Part shown: in pieces, positions 17,876-26,228 of the stretch
Layout of the letters: each line of letters begins with the position of its first letter
Numbering within the stretch: the first letter of the stretch is position 1
Origin: Oceanospirillales bacterium
GTDB lineage: Bacteria > Pseudomonadota > Gammaproteobacteria > Pseudomonadales > Balneatricaceae
Assembly (NCBI GenBank): GCA_018223185.1
Contig: JAAEYW010000017.1
Location: 27,130-91,129, forward strand
Direction: 5' to 3'
DNA: 64,000 nt
The notes under the pieces: model-generated
Seen by the model: the letters and a program-made list of their open reading frames with translations, nothing else
Told to the model about the DNA's origin: nothing
Database searches by the model: none
Position numbers and translations under genes: made by a program

Positions 17876-19207
17876 ATGAACCTTACTAGAAACACAAAAA
17901 AAGCTTCCCTGCTCGCCGCAAGCATTGCCCTTGCTACTGCATCGGCCGTAACCCATGCTTACCCTCTTTATAATGAAAACGGTTCTGAGCTGAACCTGGA
18001 TGTTGAAGCCGTTGTTGGAACCTTCAGTAGTGATGAAACATACGGTAATGCGGAATCAAACCCTACCTGGCAGGAAGGCTATGTCAAATATGGCTTCAGT
18101 GGTTCCCGCGATCTGAATAATGGAGCAACACTGTTTGGTTCTGCCAATGCAGTCACATCCGGCACCTGGGGTGATGGTGATGCCAGTGGCGTAACCACAG
18201 GCGACGAAAGTAAAACTGAGATCGAAGATCTGTTTGTTGGGCTGCGTACCGGGATGTTCGAAATTTCTGTCGGTCGCCAGAATATCACCATCGGCGACGG
18301 CTTTATTATGAACGGCGATGCCCTGAATATGGGTAAAGGCCTGGACCCAATCATTGCAGAAACACCATTTAATGTAGAGCCCAACCGGGGTGGCGCATAC
18401 TGGCTGGCACCACGCAAAGCGTTTGATAAATCGGTTATGGTGCGTGTCGGCGGTGATGACGGTCTGCGTTCAGATATTTTCTGGGTAGAATCAGACAACC
18501 AGGCTCAGGCAAGCACTGAACTGGCGGGGGCTAACGTTGAATACGTAACAGAGAAAGGCACCTTCGGCGCAATGTACATCAAAGGTCTGGGAGTTAATGC
18601 TGATCAGGCAGCCTTCTTCGGACATGATAAACGTGACGGCCAGAAAACTGTCAGCGTTCGCTATCAGGGTAATGCAGGCGTTGAAAATCTGTTCCTGTCA
18701 GGCGAGTATGTTGATCAGACTCAGGGCGATGATTCGATGGATGCCAACGCCTGGTATGTCGAAGCTGGCTGGACATTTGCAGATGCCCCATGGGCGCCAA
18801 GTGTTAATTACCGCTTCACCCGCTACGATGAGGGTTATGACCCACTGTTCTTCGGTTTCAACCGTGGTTATGGTACCTGGTTCCAGGGTGAGGTTGCTGC
18901 CAACTATGCAGGCCCGTTTGCCACCGGTACAGATATCAACTATCTGGGTGTCACCGCTCATCCAACGGAAATGCTGACAGTCGGTGCTGGCTACTTTGAC
19001 TTTGAAGATAAAAATGGTGTTGATGTTGCGAATCAAAACTTTGATATCTCAGGTAAAGAACTGAACATCTGGGCTGAGTGGGTGGCTATGGATCATCTGA
19101 TTATCAGTCCGGTTCTGGGTTTCTATACTCCTGATAATGCTAACAGCGCTCAGGGTAACGACAACACCAATACCTATATGCAGGTTATCGCGATTGTACC
19201 TTTCTGA
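17876..19207 (+). CDS. Outer-membrane porin-like beta-barrel protein
   Basis: Protein of 443 residues with a Sec signal peptide (NTKKASLLAASIALATASAV, cleavage after THA near residue 28). The mature chain has alternating polar/aromatic strands, acidic loops rich in Gly/Asp/Asn, and ends in ...VIAIVPF, the terminal phenylalanine typical of barrel proteins. It probably forms a substrate channel in the outer membrane; alginate-export/phosphate-selective porin families are the nearest in style, but I cannot place it in one. The start follows AGAAGGAG. A terminator follows, so it can be made in excess of the downstream enzymes. Confidence 0.8.
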   Translation: MNLTRNTKKASLLAASIALATASAVTHAYPLYNENGSELNLDVEAVVGTFSSDETYGNAESNPTWQEGYVKYGFSGSRDLNNGATLFGSANAVTSGTWGDGDASGVTTGDESKTEIEDLFVGLRTGMFEISVGRQNITIGDGFIMNGDALNMGKGLDPIIAETPFNVEPNRGGAYWLAPRKAFDKSVMVRVGGDDGLRSDIFWVESDNQAQASTELAGANVEYVTEKGTFGAMYIKGLGVNADQAAFFGHDKRDGQKTVSVRYQGNAGVENLFLSGEYVDQTQGDDSMDANAWYVEAGWTFADAPWAPSVNYRFTRYDEGYDPLFFGFNRGYGTWFQGEVAANYAGPFATGTDINYLGVTAHPTEMLTVGAGYFDFEDKNGVDVANQNFDISGKELNIWAEWVAMDHLIISPVLGFYTPDNANSAQGNDNTNTYMQVIAIVPF

Positions 19208-19235
19208 TAACCCCTTCATCAGAAAATGCAACCCT

Positions 19236-19264
19236 GGCCGGGATTAAGTTCCCGGCCCTTTTTT
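19236..19264 (+). terminator. Intrinsic terminator after the porin gene
   Basis: Stem GGCCGGGA / TCCCGGCC (8 bp) with a 6-base loop, followed by CTTTTTT. It lies between the porin and the aldehyde dehydrogenase gene that starts 19 bp later, so it probably gives partial termination inside the unit. Confidence 0.75.
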
Positions 19265-19282
19265 ACAAGCAGGTGAAAGTAA

Positions 19283-20692
19283 ATGAACGACTACAAATTA
19301 CTTATCGATGGTCATTGGGTTAAAGGCGCCGGTGAACCGTTCAGAGTGATCAACCCAGCAACACTGAAAACCGTTGCAACCTGTGCCAACGGTACCAAAG
19401 AACAGTTAGATCTGGCCGTTCAGGCAGCCAGCAAAGCTTTTAAGAAGTGGCAGCATGTTTCGCATGAAGAGCGTAAAGCCATTCTGCACCGCATCGCGGA
19501 TGAAATTGCGACAAACCGTGATGAACTGGCCGCGCTGATCGTTGCGGAACAGGGTAAACCATTTGGTCTGGCGATTGGAGAAGTTGAGGGCGGTATCGCC
19601 TGGACACGCTATACCGCTGACACTGAAATCCCTGTTGAAGTATTTGAAGACACCGCAGATAAACTGATTGAAGGTCACCGTAAACCACTGGGTGTGGTTG
19701 CTTCGATCACGCCATGGAACTGGCCGTTCATGATCGCCATCTGGCACATCATGCCAGCTCTGCGCACCGGTAATACGGTGATCAGCAAACCTTCCGGGCT
19801 GACTCCACTGAGCACCATCCGGTTGGTCGAAATCATTAACAACCATCTTCCGGCCGGTGTTGTCAACATCGTCACAGGTGAACGGGGTATCGGTAGCGGT
19901 ATTACCTCTCACCCCGGTATTAATAAAATTGTCTTTACCGGTTCAACCCCGACCGGACAGTCAGTGATGCGTAATGCGGCGGATAATCTCAAGCGCCTGA
20001 CACTGGAGCTGGGTGGCAACGATGCAGGTATCGTTCTTCCAGGCACCGATGTCGCGAAAGTGGCTCCGGCTATTTTTGGCGCATCCTTCCTGAATATGGG
20101 ACAGACCTGTGGTGCCCTGAAGCGTCTCTATGTTCATGAATCTCTCTATGAAGAGATGTGTACAGCGCTGGCCGATATTGCTAAGCAGCAGGTGGTCGGC
20201 AACGGTATGGACGAAGGCGTGAACTTCGGCCCGGTGCAAAACAAAGACCAGCTGGATCTGGTGAAAGGTTTAGTCGACGATGCTAAAGCCCAGGGTGCGC
20301 GTATCCTGACCGGTGGTGAGCCGCTGGCTGGTGTCGGCTATTTCTACCCTCCAACAATTGTCGCCGACATCGCCAATGACGCGGCCCTGGTTCAGGAAGA
20401 GCAGTTCGGTCCCGTACTGCCGGTGATTAAGTATTCAGTCGTTGAAAATGCCATCGAGATGGCCAACGGTATTGATATGGGTCTTGATGGCTCGGTCTGG
20501 GGCCCGGATACAGCAGCGGCCACTGCCATCGCCTCCCGCCTGGAGTGCGGCACAACCTTTGTTAACACTCATGCTGAAATTCAACCCAATGTCCCGTTCG
20601 GCGGCTGCAAGATGTCAGGATTTGGCGTCGAGTTTGGCCAGGAAGGGCTGTTGGAATATACATCGATGCAAGTCGTGCACATTAAGAAATAA
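19283..20692 (+). CDS. Aldehyde dehydrogenase family protein
   Basis: NAD(P)-dependent aldehyde dehydrogenase of 469 residues. The catalytic glutamate is in LTLELGGNDAGIV and the cysteine in NMGQTCGALKRLYV. SITPWNWPFMIAIWH marks the cofactor channel. It is paired with an aminotransferase gene 17 bp downstream, which suggests that an amine is first transaminated to an aldehyde and then oxidised here. The substrate is unknown. The start has AGGTGA about 6 bases upstream. Confidence 0.9.
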   Translation: MNDYKLLIDGHWVKGAGEPFRVINPATLKTVATCANGTKEQLDLAVQAASKAFKKWQHVSHEERKAILHRIADEIATNRDELAALIVAEQGKPFGLAIGEVEGGIAWTRYTADTEIPVEVFEDTADKLIEGHRKPLGVVASITPWNWPFMIAIWHIMPALRTGNTVISKPSGLTPLSTIRLVEIINNHLPAGVVNIVTGERGIGSGITSHPGINKIVFTGSTPTGQSVMRNAADNLKRLTLELGGNDAGIVLPGTDVAKVAPAIFGASFLNMGQTCGALKRLYVHESLYEEMCTALADIAKQQVVGNGMDEGVNFGPVQNKDQLDLVKGLVDDAKAQGARILTGGEPLAGVGYFYPPTIVADIANDAALVQEEQFGPVLPVIKYSVVENAIEMANGIDMGLDGSVWGPDTAAATAIASRLECGTTFVNTHAEIQPNVPFGGCKMSGFGVEFGQEGLLEYTSMQVVHIKK

Positions 20693-20709
20693 TTAGCAGG
20701 TAATTCGCA

Positions 20710-22059
20710 ATGTACGAAAAATATAAAACAGCTCAGAAACGCTTTTGGCATCCAATGGGGCCGCCAACTCCGGGTAATAAAGGTGACACGCTGATTATCA
20801 CCTCTTCAGATGGCAACTATGTCACCGATGTTGATAATAATAAACTGCTGGATGGCGTTGGCGGCTTGTGGAATGTCAATATTGGGCACAACCGCGCAGA
20901 CGTAAAAGAAGCTATTAACAAGCAGATGGATGAGCTGGCCTACTATCAGATGTTTGATGGGATCGCTCACCCTCGCGTATACGATCTTGCTGATAAGCTG
21001 ATCGAAATGTTCCAGCCGGAAGATATGGCCCGGGTGCTGTTCAGCAGCGGTGGTTCAGATGCCGTTGAGACTGCCCTGAAGCTGTCCCGTCAATACTGGA
21101 TCGCGGCCGGTGAACCGAAGCGCACTAAGTTTATCTCCCTGCGCAACGCCTATCACGGTGTCCACATGGGCGGTACTTCGGTTGGCGGTAACAATGTCTA
21201 TCATATGAACCACGGTCCTCTGCTGGCGGGCTGTGTTCAGGTCGATACACCCTGGTTATATCGTAATCCGTGGGATTGTGAAGATCCTGAGCAATTGACT
21301 GCGCACTGTATCCGACAGCTGGAAGAGCAGATTCAGTTCCATGGTCCTGACAGTTTTGCTGCCTTTATTGCTGAACCTGTTCAGGGTGCCGGCGGTGTTA
21401 TTGTTCCGCCAGAAAGCTACTGGCCTGCGGTGCGTGAGCTTCTGAACAAGTACAACATTCTGATGATCGCCGATGAAGTTGTAACCGGCTTCGGCCGTTC
21501 AGGCTGCATGCTGGGTTCGCGGGGATGGGGTGTTGTGCCTGATATTCTCTGCCTGGCGAAAGGTATCTCAGCCGGTTATATTCCGCTGGGTGCGACTGTT
21601 TTCAATAAACGTATTACTGATGCTATCGAAAATAGTAAAGATTTCAGCGGCATGATTATGCACGGTTACACATACTCCGGTCATCCGATCGCCTGCGCTG
21701 CAGCTCTGGCCGTACTCGACATTGTCGAAAAAGAGGACCTGCCGGGTAATGCTAAGAGAGTGGGCGCGCATCTGAAAGAGGCGCTACAGCCGCTGGTTGA
21801 AAAGTATGCGCATCTGGGTGAAGTCCGTGGTAAAGGCCTGATGCTGGCGCTTGATCTGGTTGCCGATAAAGCAACCCGTCAGCCGGTTAATCCGATGGAA
21901 GGCTATGCAAACCGTATCGCTGAAGTCGCTAAGCAGAACGGTGTACTTGTACGGCCTGTTGGCACGAAGATTATCCTTTCACCACCGCTGACCCTGACAA
22001 TTGAGGAAGCCGACAAGATGGCTGCAGCGTTGGATACTGCCTTCAGCACGGTTAAATAA
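20710..22059 (+). CDS. Class III (omega) aminotransferase
   Basis: PLP-dependent class III aminotransferase of 449 residues. Features: GGLWNVNIGHNRADV near residue 52, FSSGGSDAVETALKLSRQYW, the aspartate-bearing ADEVVTGFGRSG and the PLP lysine in LAKGISAGYIPLGA. Relatives act on taurine, beta-alanine, polyamines or 2-aminoethylphosphonate-like amines with pyruvate or 2-oxoglutarate. It is likely co-transcribed with the upstream aldehyde dehydrogenase; a strong terminator follows the gene. Its link to the ring-degrading operon is shared regulation, by inference. Confidence 0.9.
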   Translation: MYEKYKTAQKRFWHPMGPPTPGNKGDTLIITSSDGNYVTDVDNNKLLDGVGGLWNVNIGHNRADVKEAINKQMDELAYYQMFDGIAHPRVYDLADKLIEMFQPEDMARVLFSSGGSDAVETALKLSRQYWIAAGEPKRTKFISLRNAYHGVHMGGTSVGGNNVYHMNHGPLLAGCVQVDTPWLYRNPWDCEDPEQLTAHCIRQLEEQIQFHGPDSFAAFIAEPVQGAGGVIVPPESYWPAVRELLNKYNILMIADEVVTGFGRSGCMLGSRGWGVVPDILCLAKGISAGYIPLGATVFNKRITDAIENSKDFSGMIMHGYTYSGHPIACAAALAVLDIVEKEDLPGNAKRVGAHLKEALQPLVEKYAHLGEVRGKGLMLALDLVADKATRQPVNPMEGYANRIAEVAKQNGVLVRPVGTKIILSPPLTLTIEEADKMAAALDTAFSTVK

Positions 22060-22116
22060 ACGCATTTAAAGCGAAGCACGATTGATCTCCTACTGGCAAA
22101 CCCACCAGTATTTTCA

Positions 22117-22149
22117 GGCTAACCCGATAATCGGGTTAGCCTTTTTTTT
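22117..22149 (+). terminator. Intrinsic terminator after the aminotransferase gene
   Basis: GGCTAACCCGA / TCGGGTTAGCC forms an 11-bp stem with a very short loop (TAA) followed by eight T residues. It ends the porin-dehydrogenase-aminotransferase unit before the convergent iclR gene. Confidence 0.9.
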
Positions 22150-22176
22150 CATAATCGAATAAGCATAAACACCAGC

Positions 22177-22938
22177 CTATGCGGCTGGGGACTTATCCGA
22201 ATCTGAAGAGACAATTTTTGCTGCAATTCGATTAGCCGCACTTTTTACCAGCTCGATCACGGCTTCATGCCGAAGTAGCTGAAAACTGGATGTTCCCCCC
22301 ACTGCAGCAATACTTCCAAGAATATCGTCCGTATCCGGCCTTATGATCGGAGCAGCAATACCGGTTAAACCAGAATTCAGTTCATCATGGGTGATGCAAT
22401 AGCCATTCTGACGAATTGAACGGGTTATCTGAGAAAAGCTCTTCCAGGTAAAATCATACTCAGCGTTATTTTCTATCGCTTCATGGAACAACTTTTTCAG
22501 CTTGCGACCCTTTTGATAGGACACCAGTACTTTAGACTGAGCGCCTTTAAAAAGTGGCAGTGGCTGCCCCCGGCCAAATGAAAAGCCAGCTTCTGTATCC
22601 GGCGAATTGATATAGGTGTTGATGATGCGTCCGTCGTAAAAAACACTGATATAAACATTTAGCCCTGTCGTTTTGCACAGCTCAGAAATGATCTCTCGTC
22701 CGTTAGACAGCAACGGGTCATAACGACGCATCATCCAGTCCAACTCGATGATCCTTGGCCCCAGCGTATATTGCCCATCCACCCGACTCAGCAGTCCGGA
22801 TTCACACAACTCCTTTACATACCGGTATGCAGTAGCCCGTGAGAGCTCCATACCATCCGCAATTGAATCAACATCCAACAGCAGAGAATCCGGCCCGAAC
22901 ATATTCAGTACATTCAGCATCTTGCTCAGACTTGTCAT
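22177..22938 (-). CDS. IclR family transcriptional regulator
   Basis: Protein of 253 residues with an N-terminal winged helix-turn-helix (about 1-65, with IADGMELSRATAYRYVKELCESG) and a C-terminal IclR effector domain (about 75-245, with CITHDELNSGLTGIAAPI). IclR proteins bind small aromatic or carboxylate effectors and control catabolic operons. The start is supported by AAAGGAG 6 bases upstream. A copy of the 19-bp palindrome lies about 95 bp upstream of its start, indicating autoregulation, and three further copies sit before the operons of the island, so it is the best candidate regulator for all of them. Confidence 0.9.
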   Translation of the reverse strand: MTSLSKMLNVLNMFGPDSLLLDVDSIADGMELSRATAYRYVKELCESGLLSRVDGQYTLGPRIIELDWMMRRYDPLLSNGREIISELCKTTGLNVYISVFYDGRIINTYINSPDTEAGFSFGRGQPLPLFKGAQSKVLVSYQKGRKLKKLFHEAIENNAEYDFTWKSFSQITRSIRQNGYCITHDELNSGLTGIAAPIIRPDTDDILGSIAAVGGTSSFQLLRHEAVIELVKSAANRIAAKIVSSDSDKSPAA

Positions 22939-23033
22939 CTTGACTCCTTTCCATCATGTGCTGATAAACTGCACAACACATTTTCATTTAAACTCGTATG
23001 ACCGTCGGAAAGCGGCACACCCTTTATAGCAAT

Positions 23034-23052
23034 ATTCTCACATTAAGAGAAT
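23034..23052 (-). promoter_or_regulatory. IclR-type operator upstream of iclR
   Basis: ATTCTC-ACATTAA-GAGAAT is a perfect 6-bp inverted repeat with a 7-base A/T-rich centre. It is the best copy of the palindrome found also at 5179, 17639 and 17763. Confidence 0.65.
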
Positions 23053-23312
23053 ATAATCATCAATAAAGTATAAAACCATGTTAAATTACAGCTTATTTGA
23101 TAATTTAAGCCATAAAAGTGTCAGAGACATGTGAACAGCTCAAAAAAATTAGAAAACCGGCTCAGCGCAAGGAAGTGGCACAACAAACAGCTGCACAAAA
23201 GGAATAGTGCAAAACTTATAGAACCGTGACCCGTTAGCTTTCCTGATAAGTCCAGAATAGCGAACAGCTCACTTAGTAGCATCCGAAGAAACAAGCACTA
23301 TCCGACGTCGTT

Positions 23313-23508
23313 TCACCCCTCGTTGAGCGTAACGCCAGGGTACACCCCTATCGATAAGCGCTTCTTATTACCAGCAATGCGAGTATTTGAGTCCCCTGCG
23401 TTTTGAACCTGCGGGCGTTACTTCCGGATACGATCTTTTACCATCTCTCAGCCGGTATGCTTTATCTTTGAACGTCGCTTGTTTTATATGCAGATCAGTC
23501 AATGACAC
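23313..23508 (-). pseudogene. Remnant of a P4-type tyrosine recombinase (integrase), frameshifted and truncated
   Basis: Read on the minus strand from GTG 23508, translation gives a typical integrase N-terminus: SLTDLHIKQATFKDKAYRLR, then a DGK...YPEVTPAGSKR segment and LKYSHCW before stop codons. Shifting frame by one base at that point continues as AGNKKRLSIGVYPGVTLNE, the next conserved block of the DUF4102/P4 integrase N-terminal domain. After that the reading is lost. So about 65 codons of the arm-binding domain survive, with one frameshift and no catalytic domain. It lies about 190 bp downstream of the tRNA-Ala 3' end in the same orientation, the usual place for an island integrase. Confidence 0.8.
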
Positions 23509-23641
23509 ACAGTCTCCATTGCCGATAGGAGGGCATTCTGAATAAGTATTTCTGTTGTAAAGAAGATGGCGCCTGGTTACCCAGGATCCGGGGGCACTCT
23601 ATCGGACTACTATGGACACAATATAAACAAAAAAGATAAAC

Positions 23642-23667
23642 AAAAAAGCCCGCAATATGCGGGCTTT
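23642..23667 (-). terminator. Intrinsic terminator after tRNA-Ala
   Basis: On the minus strand the stem GCCCGCAT...ATGCGGGC-type hairpin (arms GCCCGCA / TGCGGGC) is followed by TTTTTTG. It lies 34 bp beyond the tRNA 3' end. Confidence 0.8.
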
Positions 23668-23700
23668 CAGGACAATCTCAGATGAGATTAAATAGGATAT

Positions 23701-23776
23701 TGGTGGAGCCTAGCGGGATCGAACCGCTGACCTGTTCGCTGCCAGCGAACCGCTCTCCCAGCTGAGCTAAGGCCCC
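23701..23776 (-). tRNA. tRNA-Ala (anticodon GGC)
   Basis: 76 bases with encoded CCA. The cloverleaf is complete: acceptor GGGGCCT / AGGCTCC (one G-U), D-arm GCTC/GAGC, anticodon stem GTTCG/CGAAC with loop CTGGCAG (anticodon GGC) and T-arm AGCGG-TTCGATC-CCGCT. A degraded integrase follows downstream of its 3' end, marking it as a former integration site. Confidence 0.95.
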
Positions 23777-23947
23777 AATACCAAGTGGCGGCTATAATAA
23801 TGGCGGCCCGGTTAACTGTCAAGCAACGAATCTGACTATTTTAATAGTCACATTCGTTGATTATTAAACAGTTATTTAAGCTGCCAGATTTTTCGATAGG
23901 AGGTGCCCTGGCGTTGCATCCACAAGGCTTTATCACATTTGATCTTT

Positions 23948-24085
23948 CTCTGTGCCCTCTGTGTCCTCTGTGGTGTAAATATTTAATCGCCCCGGGACGG
24001 GGCTCCTACAGTGTGCGGTTGTGTAGATATTCGGTTAATGCTATGACGAAAATGGAATAAAGAATCACCGCAGAGGGCGCAGAGA
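23948..24085. repeat. Inverted pair of CTCTGTG-type repeats
   Basis: CTCTGTGCCCTCTGTGTCC continuing to TCTGTGGTG (23948-23975) is answered in inverse by CACCGCAGAGGGCGCAGAGA (24066-24085). This CTCTGTGTCCTCTGTGG type of interspersed repeat occurs between genes of many proteobacteria. Its role is unknown. The two copies enclose one REP-like element. Confidence 0.55.
23987..24010 (+). repeat. REP-like palindrome A
   Basis: TCGCCCCGGGACGGGGC followed by TCCTACA: an imperfect palindrome with the REP-type tail (GTAGGAGC read on the other strand). It is the first of four in the spacer between tRNA-Ala and gltX. Confidence 0.7.
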
Positions 24086-24148
24086 AGAGAGTCTCAGATT
24101 TCTGTATGGGTCATCATCGGTAGGCGGTGTTTTCTTGCCAAGATTTGA

Positions 24149-24173
24149 TTGCCCCGGGACGGGGCTATCACGA
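24149..24173 (+). repeat. REP-like palindrome B
   Basis: TTGCCCCGGGACGGGGC followed by TATCACGA; same palindrome and orientation as element A but with a different tail. Confidence 0.6.
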
Positions 24174-24183
24174 TGCAGATGCC

Positions 24184-24211
24184 TTGTAGGAGCCCCATCC
24201 TGGGGCGATGG
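24184..24211 (-). repeat. REP-like palindrome C (inverse of A)
   Basis: TTGTAGGAGCCCCATCC then TGGGGCGATGG: the reverse complement of element A with two changes. B and C together form an inverted pair like a bacterial interspersed mosaic element. Confidence 0.7.
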
Positions 24212-24220
24212 ATGCAGATC

Positions 24221-24244
24221 TATCACGGCATGAAGCCGCTCTAC
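24221..24244 (+). repeat. REP-like palindrome D
   Basis: TATCACGGCATGAAGCCGC followed by TCTAC; read in reverse it is GTAGAGCGGCTTCATGCCGT, the common REP form with a different palindrome core. Confidence 0.55.
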
Positions 24245-24265
24245 ACTAACCAGAGATCATTAAAC

Positions 24266-24293
24266 GAAAAAAGCCCTGCAGTGCAGGGCTTTT
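24266..24293 (-). terminator. Intrinsic terminator after gltX
   Basis: Stem AGCCCTGCA / TGCAGGGCT with A-run and T-run on either side, so it may work in both directions. It lies 20 bp past the gltX stop. Confidence 0.88.
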
Positions 24294-24312
24294 AGCCTAT
24301 AAAAATAAGTGA

Positions 24313-25806
24313 TCAGTTCAGGGCTTCAGTCACTGCGCGATACTCTTTTTCCCAGGCTTTGGTCTCTTTCTTAGAAGGACCGCCGACGGTATCCAGGGCA
24401 TGACGGATACGGGCACGGCTCATGTCAGGGCCAAGGATCTGCATGGAATCCACCACCGACACACTTGCACTGGTGCCGGCAATGGCAACAAACAGCGGGA
24501 ACAGGAAGTCACGCACTTTATAGCCCATTGCGTCACCCAGCGCTTTGCACTGTGCGAACAGGTGGTCTTTGTTCCAGTTGTGCTCGGTATCCAGCATCCA
24601 GGAAGCAAACTGCAGGATGCGACGGATATCATCTTTCTGCAGACTCTTGTGGGCAAAGCTCTCTTCGCTGATAGGCAACATACCGGACAGCAGGAAGCCC
24701 GCCACGGGGGCTACATCAGAGAATTTTTCAACCCTCTGTTTGATCAGTGGAATAATCTGCATCAGGTATTCCGGATTCAGCGCCCACTGCTGGAACGCGG
24801 CAGCAAACTGCTCATCAGACAGCTCTTCACGAATCCACAGGCCGTTCAGCCAGCTGAGTTTTTCCTGATCGAAGATCGGGCCACCCAAAGAGACACGGTT
24901 GATATCGAAATGTTCGATCATCTCATCCAGCGAGAATTTTTCGCGTTCGTCCGGCATCGACCAGCCCATGCGCGCCAGATAGTTGATCAGCGCTTCGGCC
25001 ATGTAGCCCATGCGCTGATAGTAGATAATGCTGGTCGGGTTTTTACGCTTCGACAGCTTGGATTTATCCGGGTTACGCAGCAGTGGCATATGACACAACA
25101 CCGGCATATCCCAGCCGAAATAGTTGTACAGCAGCTGGTGCTTGGGCGCAGAGTTAATCCACTCTTCACCGCGCAGTACATGAGTAATCTGCATCAGGTG
25201 GTCATCGACAACGTTGGCCAGGTGGTAGGTAGGCATGCCGTCGGATTTCATCAGAATCTGGCAGTCAACCTGTGCCCATTCGACTTCGATAGTGCCGCGC
25301 AGCATATCGTCAAAGACGCAGACACCCTCTTCCGGCACCTTCATACGCACAACATAGGGCTCACCCGCCGCTTCACGGCGGGCGACCTCATCTGCGGGCA
25401 GTGCAAGATCGCTCTCTTTCAGGGCGCTTTGCAGGCCCTGCTCACGACGCTGGTTACGCAGCTGATCCAGTTCTTCAGCGGTGCGGTAACACTTAAACGC
25501 TTTACCTTCATCCAGCAGAATCTGGGTGTATTTCTGGTAGATCTCGCCCCGCTCACTCTGACGATAAGGACCGTATGGACCCGGCTTATCCGGGCCTTCA
25601 GCCCACTCCAGCCCCAGCCAGCGCAGTGAATCGAGAATCATCTGTTCAGATTCTGCGGTGCTGCGGGTCTGATCGGTATCTTCAATACGCAGGATAAATT
25701 CGCCGCCGTGCTGACGGGCAAAAGCCATATTGAACAGGGCGATGTAGGCGGTGCCTACGTGCGGATCACCGGTTGGAGACGGTGCGATACGGGTACGTAC
25801 GGTCAT
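24313..25806 (-). CDS. gltX: Glutamate--tRNA ligase
   Basis: Class I aminoacyl-tRNA synthetase of 497 residues that charges tRNA-Glu. The HIGH-type motif is at residues 8-19 ([12 protein letters not shown]), and the KMSKS-type loop is present as SKLSKRKNP. The C-terminal helical anticodon-binding domain is complete. The length matches discriminating bacterial GltX. It is a single gene followed by a strong hairpin terminator. The neighbouring tRNA-Ala is a common companion of gltX in gammaproteobacteria. Confidence 0.97.
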   Translation of the reverse strand: MTVRTRIAPSPTGDPHVGTAYIALFNMAFARQHGGEFILRIEDTDQTRSTAESEQMILDSLRWLGLEWAEGPDKPGPYGPYRQSERGEIYQKYTQILLDEGKAFKCYRTAEELDQLRNQRREQGLQSALKESDLALPADEVARREAAGEPYVVRMKVPEEGVCVFDDMLRGTIEVEWAQVDCQILMKSDGMPTYHLANVVDDHLMQITHVLRGEEWINSAPKHQLLYNYFGWDMPVLCHMPLLRNPDKSKLSKRKNPTSIIYYQRMGYMAEALINYLARMGWSMPDEREKFSLDEMIEHFDINRVSLGGPIFDQEKLSWLNGLWIREELSDEQFAAAFQQWALNPEYLMQIIPLIKQRVEKFSDVAPVAGFLLSGMLPISEESFAHKSLQKDDIRRILQFASWMLDTEHNWNKDHLFAQCKALGDAMGYKVRDFLFPLFVAIAGTSASVSVVDSMQILGPDMSRARIRHALDTVGGPSKKETKAWEKEYRAVTEALN

Positions 25807-25977
25807 CAGAAAATATGCATCCAGGCTGATTAAAGGAAATTGCCGCGCATTATACCTGCTCGACTGTTAAGCGCCTACCGTAATCACCACAGCGGAGTAT
25901 TTCTGAACACGTCACCGATGACATGCATCTGTTTTGCTCAATCAGAGCGCAGCACCCCTCTCTGCCCCCAAAAAACA

Positions 25978-25992
25978 GCACAGTTAAAGTGC
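25978..25992. promoter_or_regulatory. NtrC-like binding site upstream of the nrt operon
   Basis: GCACAGTTAAAGTGC matches the NtrC dyad (GCAC-N7-GTGC) with the correct 15-bp span. It lies about 100 bp upstream of the predicted start of the sigma-54 promoter at 26069. A weaker half site, GCACC, is at 25952. Confidence 0.6.
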
Positions 25993-26068
25993 GTGTTCTC
26001 AACCATGAATTTGTGAAAATCAAATTAAAAACTAACAAGTTATTGTTTAATAAATACTTTTTATATAA

Positions 26069-26084
26069 TGGCATGTTGTCTGCT
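26069..26084 (+). promoter_or_regulatory. Sigma-54 promoter of the nrtABC unit
   Basis: TGGCATGTTGTCTGCT has the -24 GG and -12 GC elements exactly 12 bases apart. The start point is expected near 26095. Together with the upstream NtrC-like dyad it indicates nitrogen-limitation control. Confidence 0.75.
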
Positions 26085-26112
26085 TTATGTAGATTAATAA
26101 AAACAAATTTCA

Positions 26113-26197
26113 GGAATCGGGTATTCCCGGTTTCACTCAAGACAACGACGTCTGCTCCTAGCGATAGTTTTATCGCTGGAGGCAGGCGTTTTTTTTT
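26113..26197 (+). promoter_or_regulatory. ANTAR-type antitermination leader 1 (upstream of nrtA)
   Basis: Three elements are in order. P1 is GGAAT-CGGGT-ATTCC (26113-26127). P2 is AGAC-AACGAC-GTCT (26140-26153), a 4-bp stem with a hexaloop having A at position 1 and G at position 4. The terminator (26148-26197) is a long hairpin whose 5' arm starts inside P2, followed by nine T residues. P2 and terminator are mutually exclusive, the known design of NasR/NasT-controlled leaders. P1 has a pentaloop instead of the usual hexaloop. Confidence 0.75.
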
Positions 26198-26228
26198 GCC
26201 GTTTTCGTAAATCCAGGAGCCACACAAC

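Noticed and set aside
24400..25629. A 409-codon plus-strand frame opposite gltX
   Set aside because: Antisense to a complete gltX; the translation is rich in His/Gln/Val without any domain.
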